Part shown: piece by piece, positions 52,973 to 63,981 of the stretch
Position numbering within the stretch: the first letter of the stretch is position 1
Layout of the letters: every line of letters begins with the position of its first letter
NCBI RefSeq assembly: GCF_900116535.1
Contig: NZ_FPAU01000010.1
Coordinates: 28,354-92,353, forward strand
From: Kosakonia arachidis
GTDB lineage: Bacteria > Pseudomonadota > Gammaproteobacteria > Enterobacterales > Enterobacteriaceae
Direction: 5' to 3'
Length of the DNA: 64,000 nt
Position numbers and translations under genes: made by a program
Notes under the pieces: generated by a model
The model's input: the letters and a program-made list of their open reading frames with translations, nothing else
The model's database searches: none
Told to the model about the DNA's origin: nothing

Positions 52973-53006
52973 CATGGTGCCGTGATTATGGGTTATAAAT
53001 TGAAGG

Positions 53007-53024
53007 TGTAAATAAAATGGTACG
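53007..53024. promoter_or_regulatory. weak second TyrR box of aroF
   Basis: TGTAAA-N6-GGTACG keeps one perfect half-site, like the weak boxes that bind TyrR only with tyrosine and ATP next to a strong box. It lies near the expected core promoter. Confidence 0.4.
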
Positions 53025-53049
53025 TTTTGTGGATTGAAATCTTTACCGT

Positions 53050-53100
53050 ATGTGGTATGGTTACGCCATCCTCTGCGGAGGAACCCCTATCGCAAAATGA
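53050..53100 (+). CDS. possible aroF leader peptide
   Basis: A 16-codon frame, MWYGYAILCGGTPIAK, starts 70 bases before aroF and contains Trp-Tyr-x-Tyr at its beginning. It could be a regulatory leader or be coupled to aroF, but no terminator/antiterminator pair is obvious and aroF is known to be controlled mainly by TyrR. It may simply be chance. Confidence 0.25.
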   Translation: MWYGYAILCGGTPIAK

Positions 53101-53119
53101 GTTATACAGGATCGCCATC

Positions 53120-54190
53120 ATGCAAAAAGACGCGCTGAACAACGTACATATCACTGACGAACAGGTTTTGATCAACCCGGAACAATTGAAAGCAGCTTTT
53201 CCGCTGACGATTGAGCAGGAAGCGCAAATCGCGCAGTCCCGCCAGACCATTTCCAATATCATTGCCGGAAAAGATCCGCGCCTGCTGGTGGTGTGCGGCC
53301 CTTGCTCGATTCACGATCCTGAAGCCGCAATTGAATATGCTCGTCGATTTAAGGCCCTTTCCGCAGAGGTCAGCGATAGCCTCTATCTGGTGATGCGTGT
53401 CTATTTTGAAAAACCCCGTACCACCGTTGGCTGGAAGGGGCTGATTAACGATCCGCACATGGATGGCTCGTTTGATGTGGAAGCCGGCCTGAAGATTGCG
53501 CGTCGTCTGCTGGTGGAACTGGTAAGTATGGGCTTGCCGCTGGCGACTGAAGCGCTGGATCCAAACAGTCCGCAGTTCCTCGGTGACTTGTTTAGCTGGT
53601 CGGCAATTGGTGCGCGCACTACCGAATCCCAGACACACCGCGAAATGGCGTCCGGCCTGTCGATGCCGGTCGGTTTCAAAAACGGCACCGACGGTAGCCT
53701 GGCGACGGCAATTAATGCCATGCGCGCAGCGTCAATGCCGCACCGCTTTGTCGGTATCAACCAGGCTGGACAGGTTTGCCTGCTGCAAACACAGGGTAAT
53801 CCGCATGGGCATGTGATCCTGCGCGGCGGCAAAGCACCGAACTACAGCCCGGCGGATGTTGCGCAGTGTGAAAAAGAGATGGAACAGGCGGGACTGCAAC
53901 CGTCGCTGATGGTAGATTGCAGCCATGGTAATTCCAACAAAGATTACCGTCGCCAGCCTGCCGTTGCCGAATCTGTGGTGGCACAGATCAAAGATGGCAA
54001 CCGCTCGATTACCGGTCTGATGATTGAAAGTAACATTCATGAAGGCAATCAATCCTCAGAGCAGCCGCGCAGCGCCATGAAGTACGGTGTTTCTGTGACG
54101 GATGCCTGCATTAGCTGGGAATCGACCGAAGCGCTGCTGCGTGAGATCGATAAAGATCTGCGCAATAGTCTGGCGGCGCGTTTCGCTTAA
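53120..54190 (+). CDS. aroF: DAHP synthase, tyrosine-sensitive
   Basis: The 356-residue enzyme condenses phosphoenolpyruvate and erythrose 4-phosphate to DAHP, the first step of aromatic synthesis. Metal and substrate motifs CGPCSIHDPEAA, MRVYFEKPRTTVGWKGLINDP, GFKNGTDG and DCSHGNSNKDYRRQ are intact. The N terminus MQKDALNNVHITDEQVL is that of the tyrosine-inhibited isozyme. It is in an operon with tyrA nine bases behind, under TyrR control. Confidence 0.97.
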   Translation: MQKDALNNVHITDEQVLINPEQLKAAFPLTIEQEAQIAQSRQTISNIIAGKDPRLLVVCGPCSIHDPEAAIEYARRFKALSAEVSDSLYLVMRVYFEKPRTTVGWKGLINDPHMDGSFDVEAGLKIARRLLVELVSMGLPLATEALDPNSPQFLGDLFSWSAIGARTTESQTHREMASGLSMPVGFKNGTDGSLATAINAMRAASMPHRFVGINQAGQVCLLQTQGNPHGHVILRGGKAPNYSPADVAQCEKEMEQAGLQPSLMVDCSHGNSNKDYRRQPAVAESVVAQIKDGNRSITGLMIESNIHEGNQSSEQPRSAMKYGVSVTDACISWESTEALLREIDKDLRNSLAARFA

Positions 54191-54199
54191 GAGGTTGTT

Positions 54200-55321
54200 A
54201 TGGTTGCTGAATTGACCGCGCTGCGCGATCAAATTGATGAAGTGGATAAGGCATTGCTGGGGCTGCTGGCGCGCCGTCTGGAGCTGGTGGCCGAAGTTGG
54301 TGAAGTAAAAAGCAAGTATGGTTTGCCGATCTATGTGCCGGAACGTGAAGCCTCAATGCTGGCTTCACGGCGCAAAGAGGCCGAACTGCTTGGCGTTCCG
54401 CCGGATCTGATTGAAGATGTGTTGCGCCGCGTGATGCGTGAATCCTACTCCAGCGAAAATGACAAAGGTTTTAAAACTTTATGTCCTGAAATGCGGCCTG
54501 TGGTCATTGTCGGCGGTGCGGGTCAGATGGGACAACTGTTTGCCAAAATGTTAACGCTGTCGGGTTATCAGGTTCGCATTCTGGAGAAAGAGGACTGGGC
54601 GCAGGCCGACGAGTTGCTGGCTGATGCCGGCATGGTGATTGTCAGTGTGCCTATCCACGTGACCGAACAAGTGATAGGTCAACTGCCGCCACTGCCGGAA
54701 GACTGTATTCTGGTCGATCTGGCATCGGTGAAAAGCGGCCCGTTGCAGGCGATGTTGTCGGCGCATAAAGGCCCGGTGCTTGGTCTGCATCCCATGTTTG
54801 GCCCGGACAGCGGTAGTCTTGCCAAGCAAGTGGTGGTCTGGTGTGACGGACGTCAGCCAGAGGCTTACCAGTGGTTTCTTGAACAGATTCAGGTCTGGGG
54901 CGCGCGTTTGCATCGTATTAGCGCTGTCGAACACGACCAGAATATGGCGTTTATTCAGGCGCTGCGCCACTTCGCGACATTTGCTTACGGGCTGCATCTG
55001 GCCGAAGAGAATGTTCAGCTTGAGCAATTGCTTGCGCTTTCATCGCCGATTTATCGTCTGGAACTGGCAATGGTGGGGCGCCTGTTTGCGCAGGATCCGC
55101 AGCTTTACGCAGACATTATTATGTCGTCGTCAAGCAATCTGGCGCTGATCAAGCGTTACTACCAGCGCTTTGGCGAAGCCATCGGGCTGCTGGAACAGGG
55201 TGACAAGCAGGCCTTTATCGACAGCTTCCGCAAAGTGGAACACTGGTTTGGTGATTACGCTCAGCGTTTTCAGAACGAAAGCCGTGTATTGCTGCGTCAG
55301 GCGAACGATAGCCGCCAGTAA
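54200..55321 (+). CDS. tyrA: chorismate mutase / prephenate dehydrogenase
   Basis: The 373-residue bifunctional enzyme makes 4-hydroxyphenylpyruvate for tyrosine. The chorismate mutase domain spans residues 1-~90 ([30 protein letters not shown]). The NAD-binding prephenate dehydrogenase follows ([31 protein letters not shown]). It ends before a strong terminator. Confidence 0.98.
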   Translation: MVAELTALRDQIDEVDKALLGLLARRLELVAEVGEVKSKYGLPIYVPEREASMLASRRKEAELLGVPPDLIEDVLRRVMRESYSSENDKGFKTLCPEMRPVVIVGGAGQMGQLFAKMLTLSGYQVRILEKEDWAQADELLADAGMVIVSVPIHVTEQVIGQLPPLPEDCILVDLASVKSGPLQAMLSAHKGPVLGLHPMFGPDSGSLAKQVVVWCDGRQPEAYQWFLEQIQVWGARLHRISAVEHDQNMAFIQALRHFATFAYGLHLAEENVQLEQLLALSSPIYRLELAMVGRLFAQDPQLYADIIMSSSSNLALIKRYYQRFGEAIGLLEQGDKQAFIDSFRKVEHWFGDYAQRFQNESRVLLRQANDSRQ

Positions 55322-55342
55322 AAGAAAAGCCGTTTATACTGA

Positions 55343-55372
55343 AAAGCCAGTGGTCACCGCTGGCTTTTTTCA
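55343..55372 (+). terminator. terminator of aroF-tyrA
   Basis: AAAAGCCAGTGG and CCGCTGGCTTTTTT form a stem with TTTTTT. The SMP-30 gene starts 16 bases later. Confidence 0.85.
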
Positions 55373-55387
55373 TTTAAGGGACGCGCA

Positions 55388-56260
55388 ATGGCGGAGTTAC
55401 AGAAGCTGTTTGATTACACCGGCCATCTGCCGGAATGCCCAACCTGGAGCGAAGCAGAACAAGCGCTTTACTGGGCGGATATTCTGGAAGGTGAAATTCA
55501 TCGTTACCACCTGGCATCTGGCGAACACCGGGTGCTCTCCTTCCCGGAAGAGGTTGGCTGTTTTGCGCTGCGCGAGAAAGGCGGCTTTATCGTGGCAATG
55601 CGTAACGCTATCTGGCTGACGGATCCGCACGGTCTGTTGCGTCAAAAAGTGTGCGATAACCCATCGAATCCGCAATTGGCGCGCTTTAATGATGGCGGTA
55701 CAGATCACCGGGGACGCTTTTACGCCGGGACGTTCTGGGGGCCGGGCGATTACAACGGCGCTTTGCTATTACGGGTGGATAACGATCTGACACCGAAAGT
55801 GGTGCAGTGCGATATTCACGGGGCGAATGGTCTGGCATTCAGCCCGGATCAGCAATGGATGTTTACCTCCGACACGCCCAACGGTGTGATTTATCGTACG
55901 CCGATGGATGGGCTCGGTGAGCCGGGGCGTCGGGAGGTTTTCCGCCGGTTTATTGCCGGGGAAGGTATACCGGATGGTGCGGCGGTGGATGTTGAAGGTT
56001 GCTACTGGAGTGCGATGTTTGATGGCTGGCGTGTTGCACGCTTCTCACCGCAGGGCGAACAGCTTGCGGAGTACCGTTTACCGGTACGTTGCCCGACGAT
56101 GGTCTGCTTTGGCGGCGATGACATGAAAACGCTGTTTATCACAACTACGCGGGAAAATATGCAGGAGGAAGAGTTGGCGAGTCATCCGCTTTCTGGCGCG
56201 ATCTTCACCCTGCCGGTGAACGTGGCAGGGATGAATAAATCGCTGTTCAAAGAGAACTAA
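55388..56260 (+). CDS. SMP-30/gluconolactonase family hydrolase
   Basis: The 290-residue six-bladed propeller has SMP-30 features: [17 protein letters not shown] (metal Glu), [36 protein letters not shown] and [19 protein letters not shown] with metal ligands E16, N~149 and D~199. Such enzymes hydrolyse sugar lactones; the substrate here is unknown. It is inserted between tyrA and pheA and meets pheA tail to tail with a four-base stop overlap. It is not part of the E. coli K-12 locus. Confidence 0.88.
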   Translation: MAELQKLFDYTGHLPECPTWSEAEQALYWADILEGEIHRYHLASGEHRVLSFPEEVGCFALREKGGFIVAMRNAIWLTDPHGLLRQKVCDNPSNPQLARFNDGGTDHRGRFYAGTFWGPGDYNGALLLRVDNDLTPKVVQCDIHGANGLAFSPDQQWMFTSDTPNGVIYRTPMDGLGEPGRREVFRRFIAGEGIPDGAAVDVEGCYWSAMFDGWRVARFSPQGEQLAEYRLPVRCPTMVCFGGDDMKTLFITTTRENMQEEELASHPLSGAIFTLPVNVAGMNKSLFKEN

Positions 56261-57417
56261 ACTGGATCAACCGGTACCACGTTTTCGCTGGGATAGCAGC
56301 CAAGCACTTTCAGCGAACGGGTGATATCGCCCAGTTCGCGCAGCGCTTTTTGCATTTCTGCTGAGTGTAGATTGGCCTGCACATCAAGGTAGAACATCTC
56401 TTCCCACGGATTGCCATGGATCGGACGTGACTCCAATTTGGTCATGATCAGATTATGATTGCGCAGCACCAGCAGTGCTTCAACCAGCGCACCGGCCTGT
56501 TGGCCTGTAGCCATGAGTAGTGTGGTTTTTGCCGGAACCTGCTCTGATACATCAATGGCTTTACGCGCCAGTACGATAAAGCGGGTGATATTCTGCGTCT
56601 GGTTCGCCAGGTTACGTTCCAGCACCTGTAAACCGTACAGCACGCTGCCTGCTTCGCTGCCCAGCGCAGCAACATGCGGTGAGTTCGCCTGCGCCACTTT
56701 CTCCATTGCCGCCGAGGTGCTTTCGCAATATTCGATTTTCCACTGCGGGTAGCGGCTCAGGAATTGGCTGCATTGCTGGAAAGGTTGTGGGTGGCTGTAA
56801 ACTGTCTGGATCTGCTCCAGATCCGTTGAGCCGGAAACCAGTACACAGTGATCGATCGGCACTGTCAGCTCACCAACAATCGACAAGCTGGTATGCTGAA
56901 GTAAATCGTACACGTCGTTGATAGCGCCGGAACTGGTATTTTCCAGCGGCACCACGGCGTAATCCGCCAGGCCGGTTTCGACCTGGTTAAAAATATCGTG
57001 AAACTTAAGGCAACCGCTCTCAATAAATTGCTCAAAATGGCGAGCGGCGTACTGACGCGCTGCGAGGTGCGAATAAGAGCCTTTTGGCCCCAGAAAAGCA
57101 ATGCGCGCTGAGTGCGGATCGATCTTGTTGAGTTGCTGCTGGAGCAGGGCTTGCTGAGTCAGGACGGAATCTTCAATGATCAGTTGGAACAGACGGGTGA
57201 TGTAATGGGCATCGAGGTTATGCGCTTTGCCCAGTAGAATCAGGTGCTCCAGTAAATCCCGCTCGCGGTCGATATCGCGCACCGGGCGGTGTGAGTCGAG
57301 CTTGGCTTTGCCGACCTCAACGGAGAGCTGGCGGCGCTCTGCCAGCAGGGTCAGCAACTGCTCATCCAGTGCACTGATCTTTACGCGTAAATCCAGTAAG
57401 GGGTTTTCAGCCGTCAT
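56257..57417 (-). CDS. pheA: chorismate mutase / prephenate dehydratase
   Basis: The 386-residue bifunctional enzyme makes phenylpyruvate. Chorismate mutase is N-terminal ([30 protein letters not shown]), dehydratase follows ([35 protein letters not shown]), and the C-terminal ACT domain carries the Phe-binding [15 protein letters not shown]. It is controlled by the pheL leader and attenuator upstream. Confidence 0.98.
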   Translation of the reverse strand: MTAENPLLDLRVKISALDEQLLTLLAERRQLSVEVGKAKLDSHRPVRDIDRERDLLEHLILLGKAHNLDAHYITRLFQLIIEDSVLTQQALLQQQLNKIDPHSARIAFLGPKGSYSHLAARQYAARHFEQFIESGCLKFHDIFNQVETGLADYAVVPLENTSSGAINDVYDLLQHTSLSIVGELTVPIDHCVLVSGSTDLEQIQTVYSHPQPFQQCSQFLSRYPQWKIEYCESTSAAMEKVAQANSPHVAALGSEAGSVLYGLQVLERNLANQTQNITRFIVLARKAIDVSEQVPAKTTLLMATGQQAGALVEALLVLRNHNLIMTKLESRPIHGNPWEEMFYLDVQANLHSAEMQKALRELGDITRSLKVLGCYPSENVVPVDPV

Positions 57418-57436
57418 GTTGTTGCCTTTTATTATT

Positions 57437-57465
57437 AAAAAAAAAGCCTCCCGGTGTGGGAGGCC
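57437..57465 (-). terminator. pheA attenuator
   Basis: On the minus strand GGCCTCCCACACCGGGAGGCTTTTTTTT: a strong GC stem and T run between pheL and pheA, the classic Phe attenuator. Confidence 0.92.
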
Positions 57466-57510
57466 TTATTGTTCGTCTTCGCATTCTTTATCACAAAACG
57501 AATCGCCTCC

Positions 57511-57561
57511 CTAATTGGGGAAGGTAAAAAAGAATGCGAAGAAGAACGGCACAAGCTTCAT
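57511..57561 (-). CDS. pheL: pheA leader peptide
   Basis: The 16-codon peptide MKLVPFFFAFFFTFPN has seven phenylalanine codons. Ribosome stalling when Phe-tRNA is scarce prevents the attenuator from forming. It is one residue longer than E. coli PheL as I recall it. Confidence 0.95.
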   Translation of the reverse strand: MKLVPFFFAFFFTFPN

Positions 57562-57618
57562 GTAAATTTCCTTTGAGCGACCAAAGTACAGTAACCGCAC
57601 TGTTTTCGCTCTGTCAAT

Positions 57619-57642
57619 AAAAAACGCGCCCGTAGGCGCGTT
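57619..57642 (-). terminator. raiA terminator
   Basis: AACGCGCCTACGGGCGCGTTTTTT on the minus strand behind raiA. Confidence 0.85.
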
Positions 57643-57664
57643 GGAGATGAACTCAATATAGAGA

Positions 57665-58054
<390 letters not shown>

Positions 58055-58228
58055 CTAATGTCAAAAAGCGTGATTTAAATCACATTATTTTGTCGGTTTT
58101 TGTCAAAGGAAAGGTTTTGTGAGGCAGGGCAGGAAGAGGGGAAAATTACCTTGTGGAACTCTTCATTAACGGTCATAGTTGATAGGATGCATTGCGGCTA
58201 AACCGCTTCAGCTATTGATGAAATGAAT

Positions 58229-58259
58229 AAAAAACGGCAGCCCAGTGGCTGCCGTTTTG
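58229..58259 (-). terminator. bamD terminator
   Basis: AAAACGGCAGCC and GGCTGCCGTTTT form a stem, followed by a T run leftwards. Confidence 0.85.
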
Positions 58260-58271
58260 TGTTTTAGAGAC

Positions 58272-59009
58272 TTAGGTATTACTGCTGTTGGCCGCGATAA
58301 TTTTCGCCACCTTGTCTGCCTGCGCGTTCATTTGCATCTCGCGGTAGGCTTTCTCCATTTTCGGCAGCGCATCACGCGTTGCTTGCGTATCCGGATAATC
58401 ACGCAGCATGCCTTCTACGCGGTTGACAACAGCCACCCAGGCACCGCGATCGGTGTAGTAATTCACCACCGACAGCTCATATTTCGACAGACGATCTTTC
58501 AGGAACACCAGGCGCTTGGTGGCGTCGGTAGTGTACTGGCTGTGCGGATAGCCACGTACCAGTTTACTGAAGTCGTTGAACGCCTCACGCGCATGAGCCG
58601 GGTCACGATCGCTGCGATCTACCCCAAAGAACCCTTGCAGAGCACTGTCATCCAGAGCCATATTGGTTAGCCCGCGCATATACATCACATAATCAATGTT
58701 CGGATGAGTTGGGTTCAGACGAATAAAACGGTCAATTGCGGCTTGCGCCAGCGGTAAATCAGCGTTTTTGTAGTAGGCATAAATCAGATCCAACTGCACT
58801 TGTTGTGAGTACGGACCAAACGGATAACGATTATCCAGTGCTTCTAGTTGCGTTATTGCCGCCTTCCAGTTACCGTCTTGCAGTTTTTGCTGGGCAGTCG
58901 CGTAGATTTCATTTGGTGGATTATCAGGCACCTCTTCCTTTGAACCGGAGCAACCCGCCAAAGCCAGACTCAACGTGGCGGCTGCCACCAGATATTTCAA
59001 GCGCGTCAT
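58272..59009 (-). CDS. bamD: outer membrane assembly lipoprotein BamD
   Basis: The 245-residue essential lipoprotein has the lipobox LALAGC (Cys19) and five TPR-like repeats ([69 protein letters not shown]) that bind BamA, BamC and BamE. It reads divergently from rluD, with the shared control region in the 130-base gap. Confidence 0.97.
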   Translation of the reverse strand: MTRLKYLVAAATLSLALAGCSGSKEEVPDNPPNEIYATAQQKLQDGNWKAAITQLEALDNRYPFGPYSQQVQLDLIYAYYKNADLPLAQAAIDRFIRLNPTHPNIDYVMYMRGLTNMALDDSALQGFFGVDRSDRDPAHAREAFNDFSKLVRGYPHSQYTTDATKRLVFLKDRLSKYELSVVNYYTDRGAWVAVVNRVEGMLRDYPDTQATRDALPKMEKAYREMQMNAQADKVAKIIAANSSNT

Positions 59010-59140
59010 GACGTTTAGACTTTCCTCAGAATGTGTATGCGGGAGATTCTTTATTCCTGCTCCCGACTAAGACCAGCTACAATAGCACACTATATTATAC
59101 GGCGAAGCCGTAAAACCCAACGTTAACGAAGAAGCTGTAT

Positions 59141-60121
59141 ATGGCACAACGAGTACAACTCACCGCAACGGTGTCCGAAAACCAACTCGGTCAACGATTA
59201 GATCAGGCTTTGGCCGAATTGTTCCCGGATTATTCACGTTCGCGAATAAAAGAATGGATTCTCGACCAGCACGTGCAGGTCAACGACAGTATTTGCGACA
59301 AGCCAAAAGAGAAAGTGTTGGGTGGAGAACGCATCACTATTGATGTGGAAATTGAAGAAGAAGCGCGCTTCGAACCGCAGGACATCCCACTGAACATCGT
59401 CTACGAAGATGATGACATTATCGTGATCAATAAACCGCGCGACCTCGTCGTTCATCCCGGCGCAGGTAACCCGGACGGTACGGTGTTGAATGCATTGCTA
59501 CACTATTATCCGCCAATTGTCGATGTTCCGCGCGCGGGGATCGTGCACCGTCTGGACAAAGACACCACCGGCCTGATGGTGGTGGCGAAAACAATCCCGG
59601 CGCAAACGCGCCTGGTCGAGTCGTTGCAGCTGCGCGAAATTACGCGTGAATATGAAGCGGTGGCGATTGGGCATATGACGTCAGGTGGTACGGTTGAAGA
59701 ACCCATTAGCCGGCACCCGACCAAGCGTACCCATATGTCAGTGCACCCGATGGGTAAACCGGCGGTAACGCACTATCGCATCATGGAGCACTTCCGTGTG
59801 CACACGCGTCTGCGTCTGCGTCTGGAAACCGGCCGCACCCACCAGATCCGCGTGCATATGGCGCATATCACTCATCCGCTGGTTGGCGATCAGCTTTATG
59901 GTGGCCGTCCGCGTCCACCGAAAGGCGCTTCCGACGAATTTATCGATGTGCTGCGCAAGTTTGATCGTCAGGCTCTGCACGCTACAATGCTGCGTCTTTA
60001 CCACCCCATTAGCGGCATTGAGATGGAGTGGCACGCGCCTATTCCGCAGGACATGGTGGATTTGATTGCGGCTATGCGCGCGGATTTTGAAACCCATAAG
60101 GACGATGTCGCCTGGTTATGA
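59141..60121 (+). CDS. rluD: 23S rRNA pseudouridine synthase RluD
   Basis: The 326-residue enzyme modifies U1911, U1915 and U1917 in helix 69 of 23S rRNA. An S4 domain (LGQRLDQALAELFPDYSRSRIKEWI) precedes the catalytic domain with HRLDKDTTG, where D139 is the nucleophile, and LRLRLETGRTHQIRVHM. It overlaps pgeF by four bases. Confidence 0.98.
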   Translation: MAQRVQLTATVSENQLGQRLDQALAELFPDYSRSRIKEWILDQHVQVNDSICDKPKEKVLGGERITIDVEIEEEARFEPQDIPLNIVYEDDDIIVINKPRDLVVHPGAGNPDGTVLNALLHYYPPIVDVPRAGIVHRLDKDTTGLMVVAKTIPAQTRLVESLQLREITREYEAVAIGHMTSGGTVEEPISRHPTKRTHMSVHPMGKPAVTHYRIMEHFRVHTRLRLRLETGRTHQIRVHMAHITHPLVGDQLYGGRPRPPKGASDEFIDVLRKFDRQALHATMLRLYHPISGIEMEWHAPIPQDMVDLIAAMRADFETHKDDVAWL

Positions 60122-60849
60122 CCAAACTGATCCTCCCTGATTGGCCGCAGCCGAAAGGCGTGGCGTCATGCAGTTCAACCCGTATCGGTGGTGTGAGCTT
60201 ACCGCCTTATCACTCGCTAAACCTCGGTGCCCACTGTGGCGACGATGCTGAGCATGTGGAAGAGAATCGCAAACGTGTGTTTGCCGAGGGAGGATTGCCT
60301 TCCAGGCCGGTGTGGCTTGAGCAGGTACATGGTACTGACGTGCTGCTGCTTGATGGTGGGTCTTATACCTCTAAACGAGCTGATGCGTCATACAGCAACA
60401 CGCCCGGTACGGTTTGCGCGGTGATGACCGCCGACTGCTTGCCGGTGCTGTTTTGTAATCGTGATGGAACCGAAGTCGCTGCTGCTCATGCTGGTTGGCG
60501 AGGGTTGTGTGCGGGTGTGCTGGAAAAGACGGTTGCCTGTTTTACCGACAAGCCGGAAAACCTGCTCGCCTGGTTAGGGCCGGCGATCGGGCCGCAGGCA
60601 TTTGAAGTTGGCGCAGAAGTGCGTGAGGCGTTTATGGCGCATGATGTTGAGGCCGATCGGGCTTTTCGTCCGCACGGTGAGAAATATTTTGCTGATATCT
60701 ACCAGCTTGCGCGCCAGCGTCTGACCTCGGTGGGTGTTCAGCAGATATTCGGCGGCGAGCATTGCACCTTCAGTCAAAAGGATGATTTTTTCTCATACCG
60801 CCGGGACAAGATAACCGGCCGTATGGCAAGTTTTATTTGGCTGATATAA
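60118..60849 (+). CDS. pgeF: purine nucleoside phosphorylase / peptidoglycan editing factor PgeF
   Basis: The 243-residue DUF152/laccase-domain protein (YfiH) has the zinc site motifs HGTDVLLLD, TADCLPVLFC, AAAHAGWRGLCAGVL and GEHCTFSQKDDFFSYRRD. In E. coli it removes mis-incorporated serine from UDP-MurNAc; homologues act on adenosine. It is translationally coupled to rluD. Confidence 0.95.
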   Translation: MTKLILPDWPQPKGVASCSSTRIGGVSLPPYHSLNLGAHCGDDAEHVEENRKRVFAEGGLPSRPVWLEQVHGTDVLLLDGGSYTSKRADASYSNTPGTVCAVMTADCLPVLFCNRDGTEVAAAHAGWRGLCAGVLEKTVACFTDKPENLLAWLGPAIGPQAFEVGAEVREAFMAHDVEADRAFRPHGEKYFADIYQLARQRLTSVGVQQIFGGEHCTFSQKDDFFSYRRDKITGRMASFIWLI

Positions 60850-60910
60850 CCTAAAGAATCAAGACGATCCAGTTCGTATATGCTTTCTTTTGCATAATTC
60901 AGGTCATTAA

Positions 60911-60939
60911 CCTTGAATAATTGAGGGATGACCTCATTT
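60911..60939 (+). promoter_or_regulatory. sigma-32 promoter of clpB
   Basis: CCTTGAAT (60911-60918) and CCTCATTT (60932-60939), 13 bases apart, match the heat-shock consensus and precede clpB by about 40 bases. Confidence 0.88.
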
Positions 60940-60978
60940 AATCTCCAGTAGCAATTTTGACCTGTTATGGGAGGAGTT

Positions 60979-63552
60979 ATGCGTCTGGATCGTCTTACCA
61001 ATAAATTCCAGCTTGCTCTTGCCGATGCCCAGTCGCTCGCGCTGGGGCACGACAACCAATTTATCGAACCTCTTCATTTAATGAGCGCCCTGCTGAAGCA
61101 GGAAGGCGGTTCGGTTTTCCCTTTATTAACCTCTGCTGGCGTTAACGCTGGCGAGTTACGTACAGCCGTTGAACAGGCATTAAGCCGTTTACCGCAGGTG
61201 GAAGGTACTGGCGGCGACGTGCAGCCTTCTCAGGATTTAGTGCGTGTCCTCAATCTTTGCGACAAGCTGGCGCAAAAACGGGGTGACAACTTTATTTCGT
61301 CAGAACTTTTTGTTCTGGCGGTACTGGAGTCTCGCGGTACGCTGACCGATTTACTGAAATCAGCGGGCGCAACTACGGCGAATGTGACTCAGGCTATTGC
61401 ACAAATGCGTGGGGGTGAAAACGTGAACGATCAAGGGGCTGAAGACCAGCGGCAGGCCTTGAAGAAATTCACCGTCGATCTGACCGAGCGTGCCGAGCAA
61501 GGCAAACTCGATCCGGTTATCGGCCGTGACGAAGAGATCCGCCGTACCATTCAGGTACTGCAACGCCGGACTAAAAATAACCCGGTGTTAATTGGTGAAC
61601 CGGGGGTAGGTAAAACCGCTATCGTTGAAGGACTGGCGCAGCGCATTGTTAATGGTGAAGTGCCGGAAGGGCTTAAAGGTCGGCGTGTTCTGGCGCTGGA
61701 CATGGGCTCGCTGGTGGCCGGGGCGAAATACCGCGGTGAGTTTGAAGAGCGTCTGAAAGGTGTGCTTAACGATCTCTCGAAGCAGGAAGGCAATGTCATT
61801 CTGTTCATCGACGAGCTGCATACCATGGTTGGTGCCGGGAAAGCTGATGGCGCGATGGATGCGGGTAATATGCTGAAGCCAGCGCTGGCGCGTGGCGAAC
61901 TGCACTGTGTCGGTGCCACCACGCTGGATGAGTATCGTCAATATATAGAGAAAGACGCTGCGCTGGAGCGTCGTTTCCAGAAAGTGCTGGTTGCTGAACC
62001 GACAGTGGAAGACACCATTGCCATTCTGCGTGGCCTGAAAGAACGTTATGAGCTGCACCACCATGTGCAGATTACCGACCCGGCGATTGTCGCGGCGGCA
62101 ACGCTGTCGCATCGCTATATTTCCGACCGCCAGTTGCCAGATAAAGCTATCGACCTGATCGATGAAGCTGCATCCAGCATTCGTATGCAGATTGATTCTA
62201 AACCGGAAGAGCTTGACCGGCTCGATCGTCGCATTATCCAGCTCAAACTGGAACAGCGCGCGCTGATGAAAGAGTCTGACGAAGCGAGTAAAAAACGCCT
62301 CGAAATGCTTAACGAAGAGCTGGAAGATAAAGAGCGCCAGTATTCGACATTAGAAGAAGAGTGGAAAGCCGAGAAAGCGTCTCTTTCCGGCACCCAGACC
62401 ATTAAGGCTGAACTGGAACAGGCGAAAATCGCGATGGAGCAGGCGCGGCGTAATGGCGATCTTGGACGGATGTCGGAGTTGCAGTACGGGAAAATCCCTG
62501 AACTGGAAAAACAGCTGGAAGCGGCAACCCAGGCTGAAGGCAAAACTATGCGTCTGTTGCGTAACCGCGTGACAGATATTGAGATCGCCGAAGTGCTGGC
62601 GCGCTGGACCGGTATTCCGGTGGCGCGGATGATGGAAGGTGAACGTGAGAAACTGCTGCGTATGGAGCATGACCTGCATCATCGCGTGATTGGTCAGGAT
62701 GAAGCAGTAGAAGCAGTATCGAACGCCATTCGCCGTAGCCGTGCTGGTCTGTCAGATCCGAATCGCCCGATCGGTTCGTTCCTGTTTCTTGGGCCAACCG
62801 GTGTAGGGAAAACCGAGCTGTGCAAAGCGCTGGCGAACTTTATGTTTGATAGCGACGATGCAATGGTGCGTATCGATATGTCTGAGTTTATGGAAAAACA
62901 CTCCGTTTCTCGTCTGGTGGGGGCACCTCCGGGATATGTCGGTTATGAGGAAGGTGGCTATTTAACGGAAGCAGTTCGTCGTCGCCCCTACTCCGTCATC
63001 CTTTTGGATGAAGTGGAAAAAGCACATCCGGATGTATTCAACATCCTGTTGCAGGTGCTAGACGATGGTCGTCTTACGGATGGGCAGGGCAGAACGGTGG
63101 ATTTCCGCAATACTGTCGTGATCATGACTTCCAACCTCGGTTCCGATTTGATCCAGGAACGTTTTGGCGAGCTGGATTATGGGCATATGAAGGAACTGGT
63201 CTTGGGGGTGGTGAGCCAGAACTTCCGTCCGGAGTTTATCAACCGTATCGATGAAGTGGTGGTCTTCCATCCGCTGGGTGAAAAACATATTGCTTCTATT
63301 GCGCAGATCCAGTTGCAGCGTCTGTACAAACGTATGGAAGAACGTGGCTATGCGGTGACTATCTCTGATGACGCCCTGAAACTGTTGAGCGCAAATGGTT
63401 ACGATCCGGTGTATGGCGCGCGTCCGTTGAAACGCGCAATCCAACAGCAAATCGAAAACCCGCTGGCGCAGCAGATATTGTCTGGGGAGCTGATTCCAGG
63501 CAAAACGGTACAGCTTGTCGTAAAAGACGATCGTATTGTGGCAGTGCAGTAA
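60979..63552 (+). CDS. clpB: ATP-dependent disaggregase ClpB
   Basis: The 857-residue Hsp104-type AAA+ machine rescues aggregated proteins with DnaK/DnaJ/GrpE. It shows the N domain, NBD1 ([24 protein letters not shown]), the coiled-coil M domain (~410-530), NBD2 ([23 protein letters not shown]) and C-terminal domain. ATG 60979 gives exactly the E. coli length. An internal GTG at codon 149 (61423), preceded by GGGGGTG, would produce the shorter ClpB form known in E. coli. Confidence 0.99.
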   Translation: MRLDRLTNKFQLALADAQSLALGHDNQFIEPLHLMSALLKQEGGSVFPLLTSAGVNAGELRTAVEQALSRLPQVEGTGGDVQPSQDLVRVLNLCDKLAQKRGDNFISSELFVLAVLESRGTLTDLLKSAGATTANVTQAIAQMRGGENVNDQGAEDQRQALKKFTVDLTERAEQGKLDPVIGRDEEIRRTIQVLQRRTKNNPVLIGEPGVGKTAIVEGLAQRIVNGEVPEGLKGRRVLALDMGSLVAGAKYRGEFEERLKGVLNDLSKQEGNVILFIDELHTMVGAGKADGAMDAGNMLKPALARGELHCVGATTLDEYRQYIEKDAALERRFQKVLVAEPTVEDTIAILRGLKERYELHHHVQITDPAIVAAATLSHRYISDRQLPDKAIDLIDEAASSIRMQIDSKPEELDRLDRRIIQLKLEQRALMKESDEASKKRLEMLNEELEDKERQYSTLEEEWKAEKASLSGTQTIKAELEQAKIAMEQARRNGDLGRMSELQYGKIPELEKQLEAATQAEGKTMRLLRNRVTDIEIAEVLARWTGIPVARMMEGEREKLLRMEHDLHHRVIGQDEAVEAVSNAIRRSRAGLSDPNRPIGSFLFLGPTGVGKTELCKALANFMFDSDDAMVRIDMSEFMEKHSVSRLVGAPPGYVGYEEGGYLTEAVRRRPYSVILLDEVEKAHPDVFNILLQVLDDGRLTDGQGRTVDFRNTVVIMTSNLGSDLIQERFGELDYGHMKELVLGVVSQNFRPEFINRIDEVVVFHPLGEKHIASIAQIQLQRLYKRMEERGYAVTISDDALKLLSANGYDPVYGARPLKRAIQQQIENPLAQQILSGELIPGKTVQLVVKDDRIVAVQ

Positions 63553-63570
63553 GTCACAAAATAAAGAAAA

Positions 63571-63596
63571 CGGGCCCTCAGGGGCTCGTTTTTGTA
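63571..63596 (+). terminator. clpB terminator
   Basis: CGGGCCC-TCA-GGGGCTCG followed by TTTTTG, 20 bases behind clpB. Confidence 0.8.
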
Positions 63597-63676
63597 TAAA
63601 AAACAGGCAAAAATTACCATTCAGAAGTTATTTTGCCTGGAAAGTAATCAAACGATAACTTTTTTTAATTTTATGC

Positions 63677-63704
63677 TTGTCAGCCAGAATTAACTCCCTA
63701 TAAT
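63677..63704 (+). promoter_or_regulatory. rRNA promoter P1
   Basis: TTGTCA (63677-63682) and TATAAT (63699-63704) at 16-base spacing, with the GCGCCTCC-type GC-rich discriminator behind. The AT-rich stretch 63649-63673 before it resembles an UP element. Confidence 0.92.
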
Positions 63705-63774
63705 GCGCCTCCACTGACACGGCACAACGGCAAACACACCGGCCTGTCAGGTGAAGAAATCTGAAAATAATCAG

Positions 63775-63802
63775 TTGACTTCACAGCGGGAAAGCGTAAT
63801 AT
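63775..63802 (+). promoter_or_regulatory. rRNA promoter P2
   Basis: TTGACT (63775-63780) and TAATAT (63797-63802), 16 bases apart, about 100 bases behind P1, as in enterobacterial rrn operons. Confidence 0.9.
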
Positions 63803-63837
63803 GCACACCCCGCGCCGCAGCGAAAATACAGCGGCAC

Positions 63838-63849
63838 TGCTCTTTAACA
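63838..63849 (+). promoter_or_regulatory. rRNA antitermination boxA
   Basis: TGCTCTTTAACA is the canonical rrn boxA, bound by NusB/NusE for antitermination. The following leader to 63981 contains the conserved enterobacterial rrn leader including GTAATTCATTACGAAGTTTA. Confidence 0.93.
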
Positions 63850-63981
63850 ATTTATCAGACAATCTGTGTGGGCACTCAGGTGACATGGATTCTTGATGTC
63901 TTCGGACAAAAAATGAATACCAAGTCTCACGGGTGAACACGTAATTCATTACGAAGTTTAATTCGATGAGCATCAAACTTT

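Noticed and set aside
52946..52981. Inverted repeat as simple rho-independent terminator
   Set aside because: No T run follows on the plus strand, and it contains a TyrR box; a mixed role is possible but the regulatory reading is better supported.
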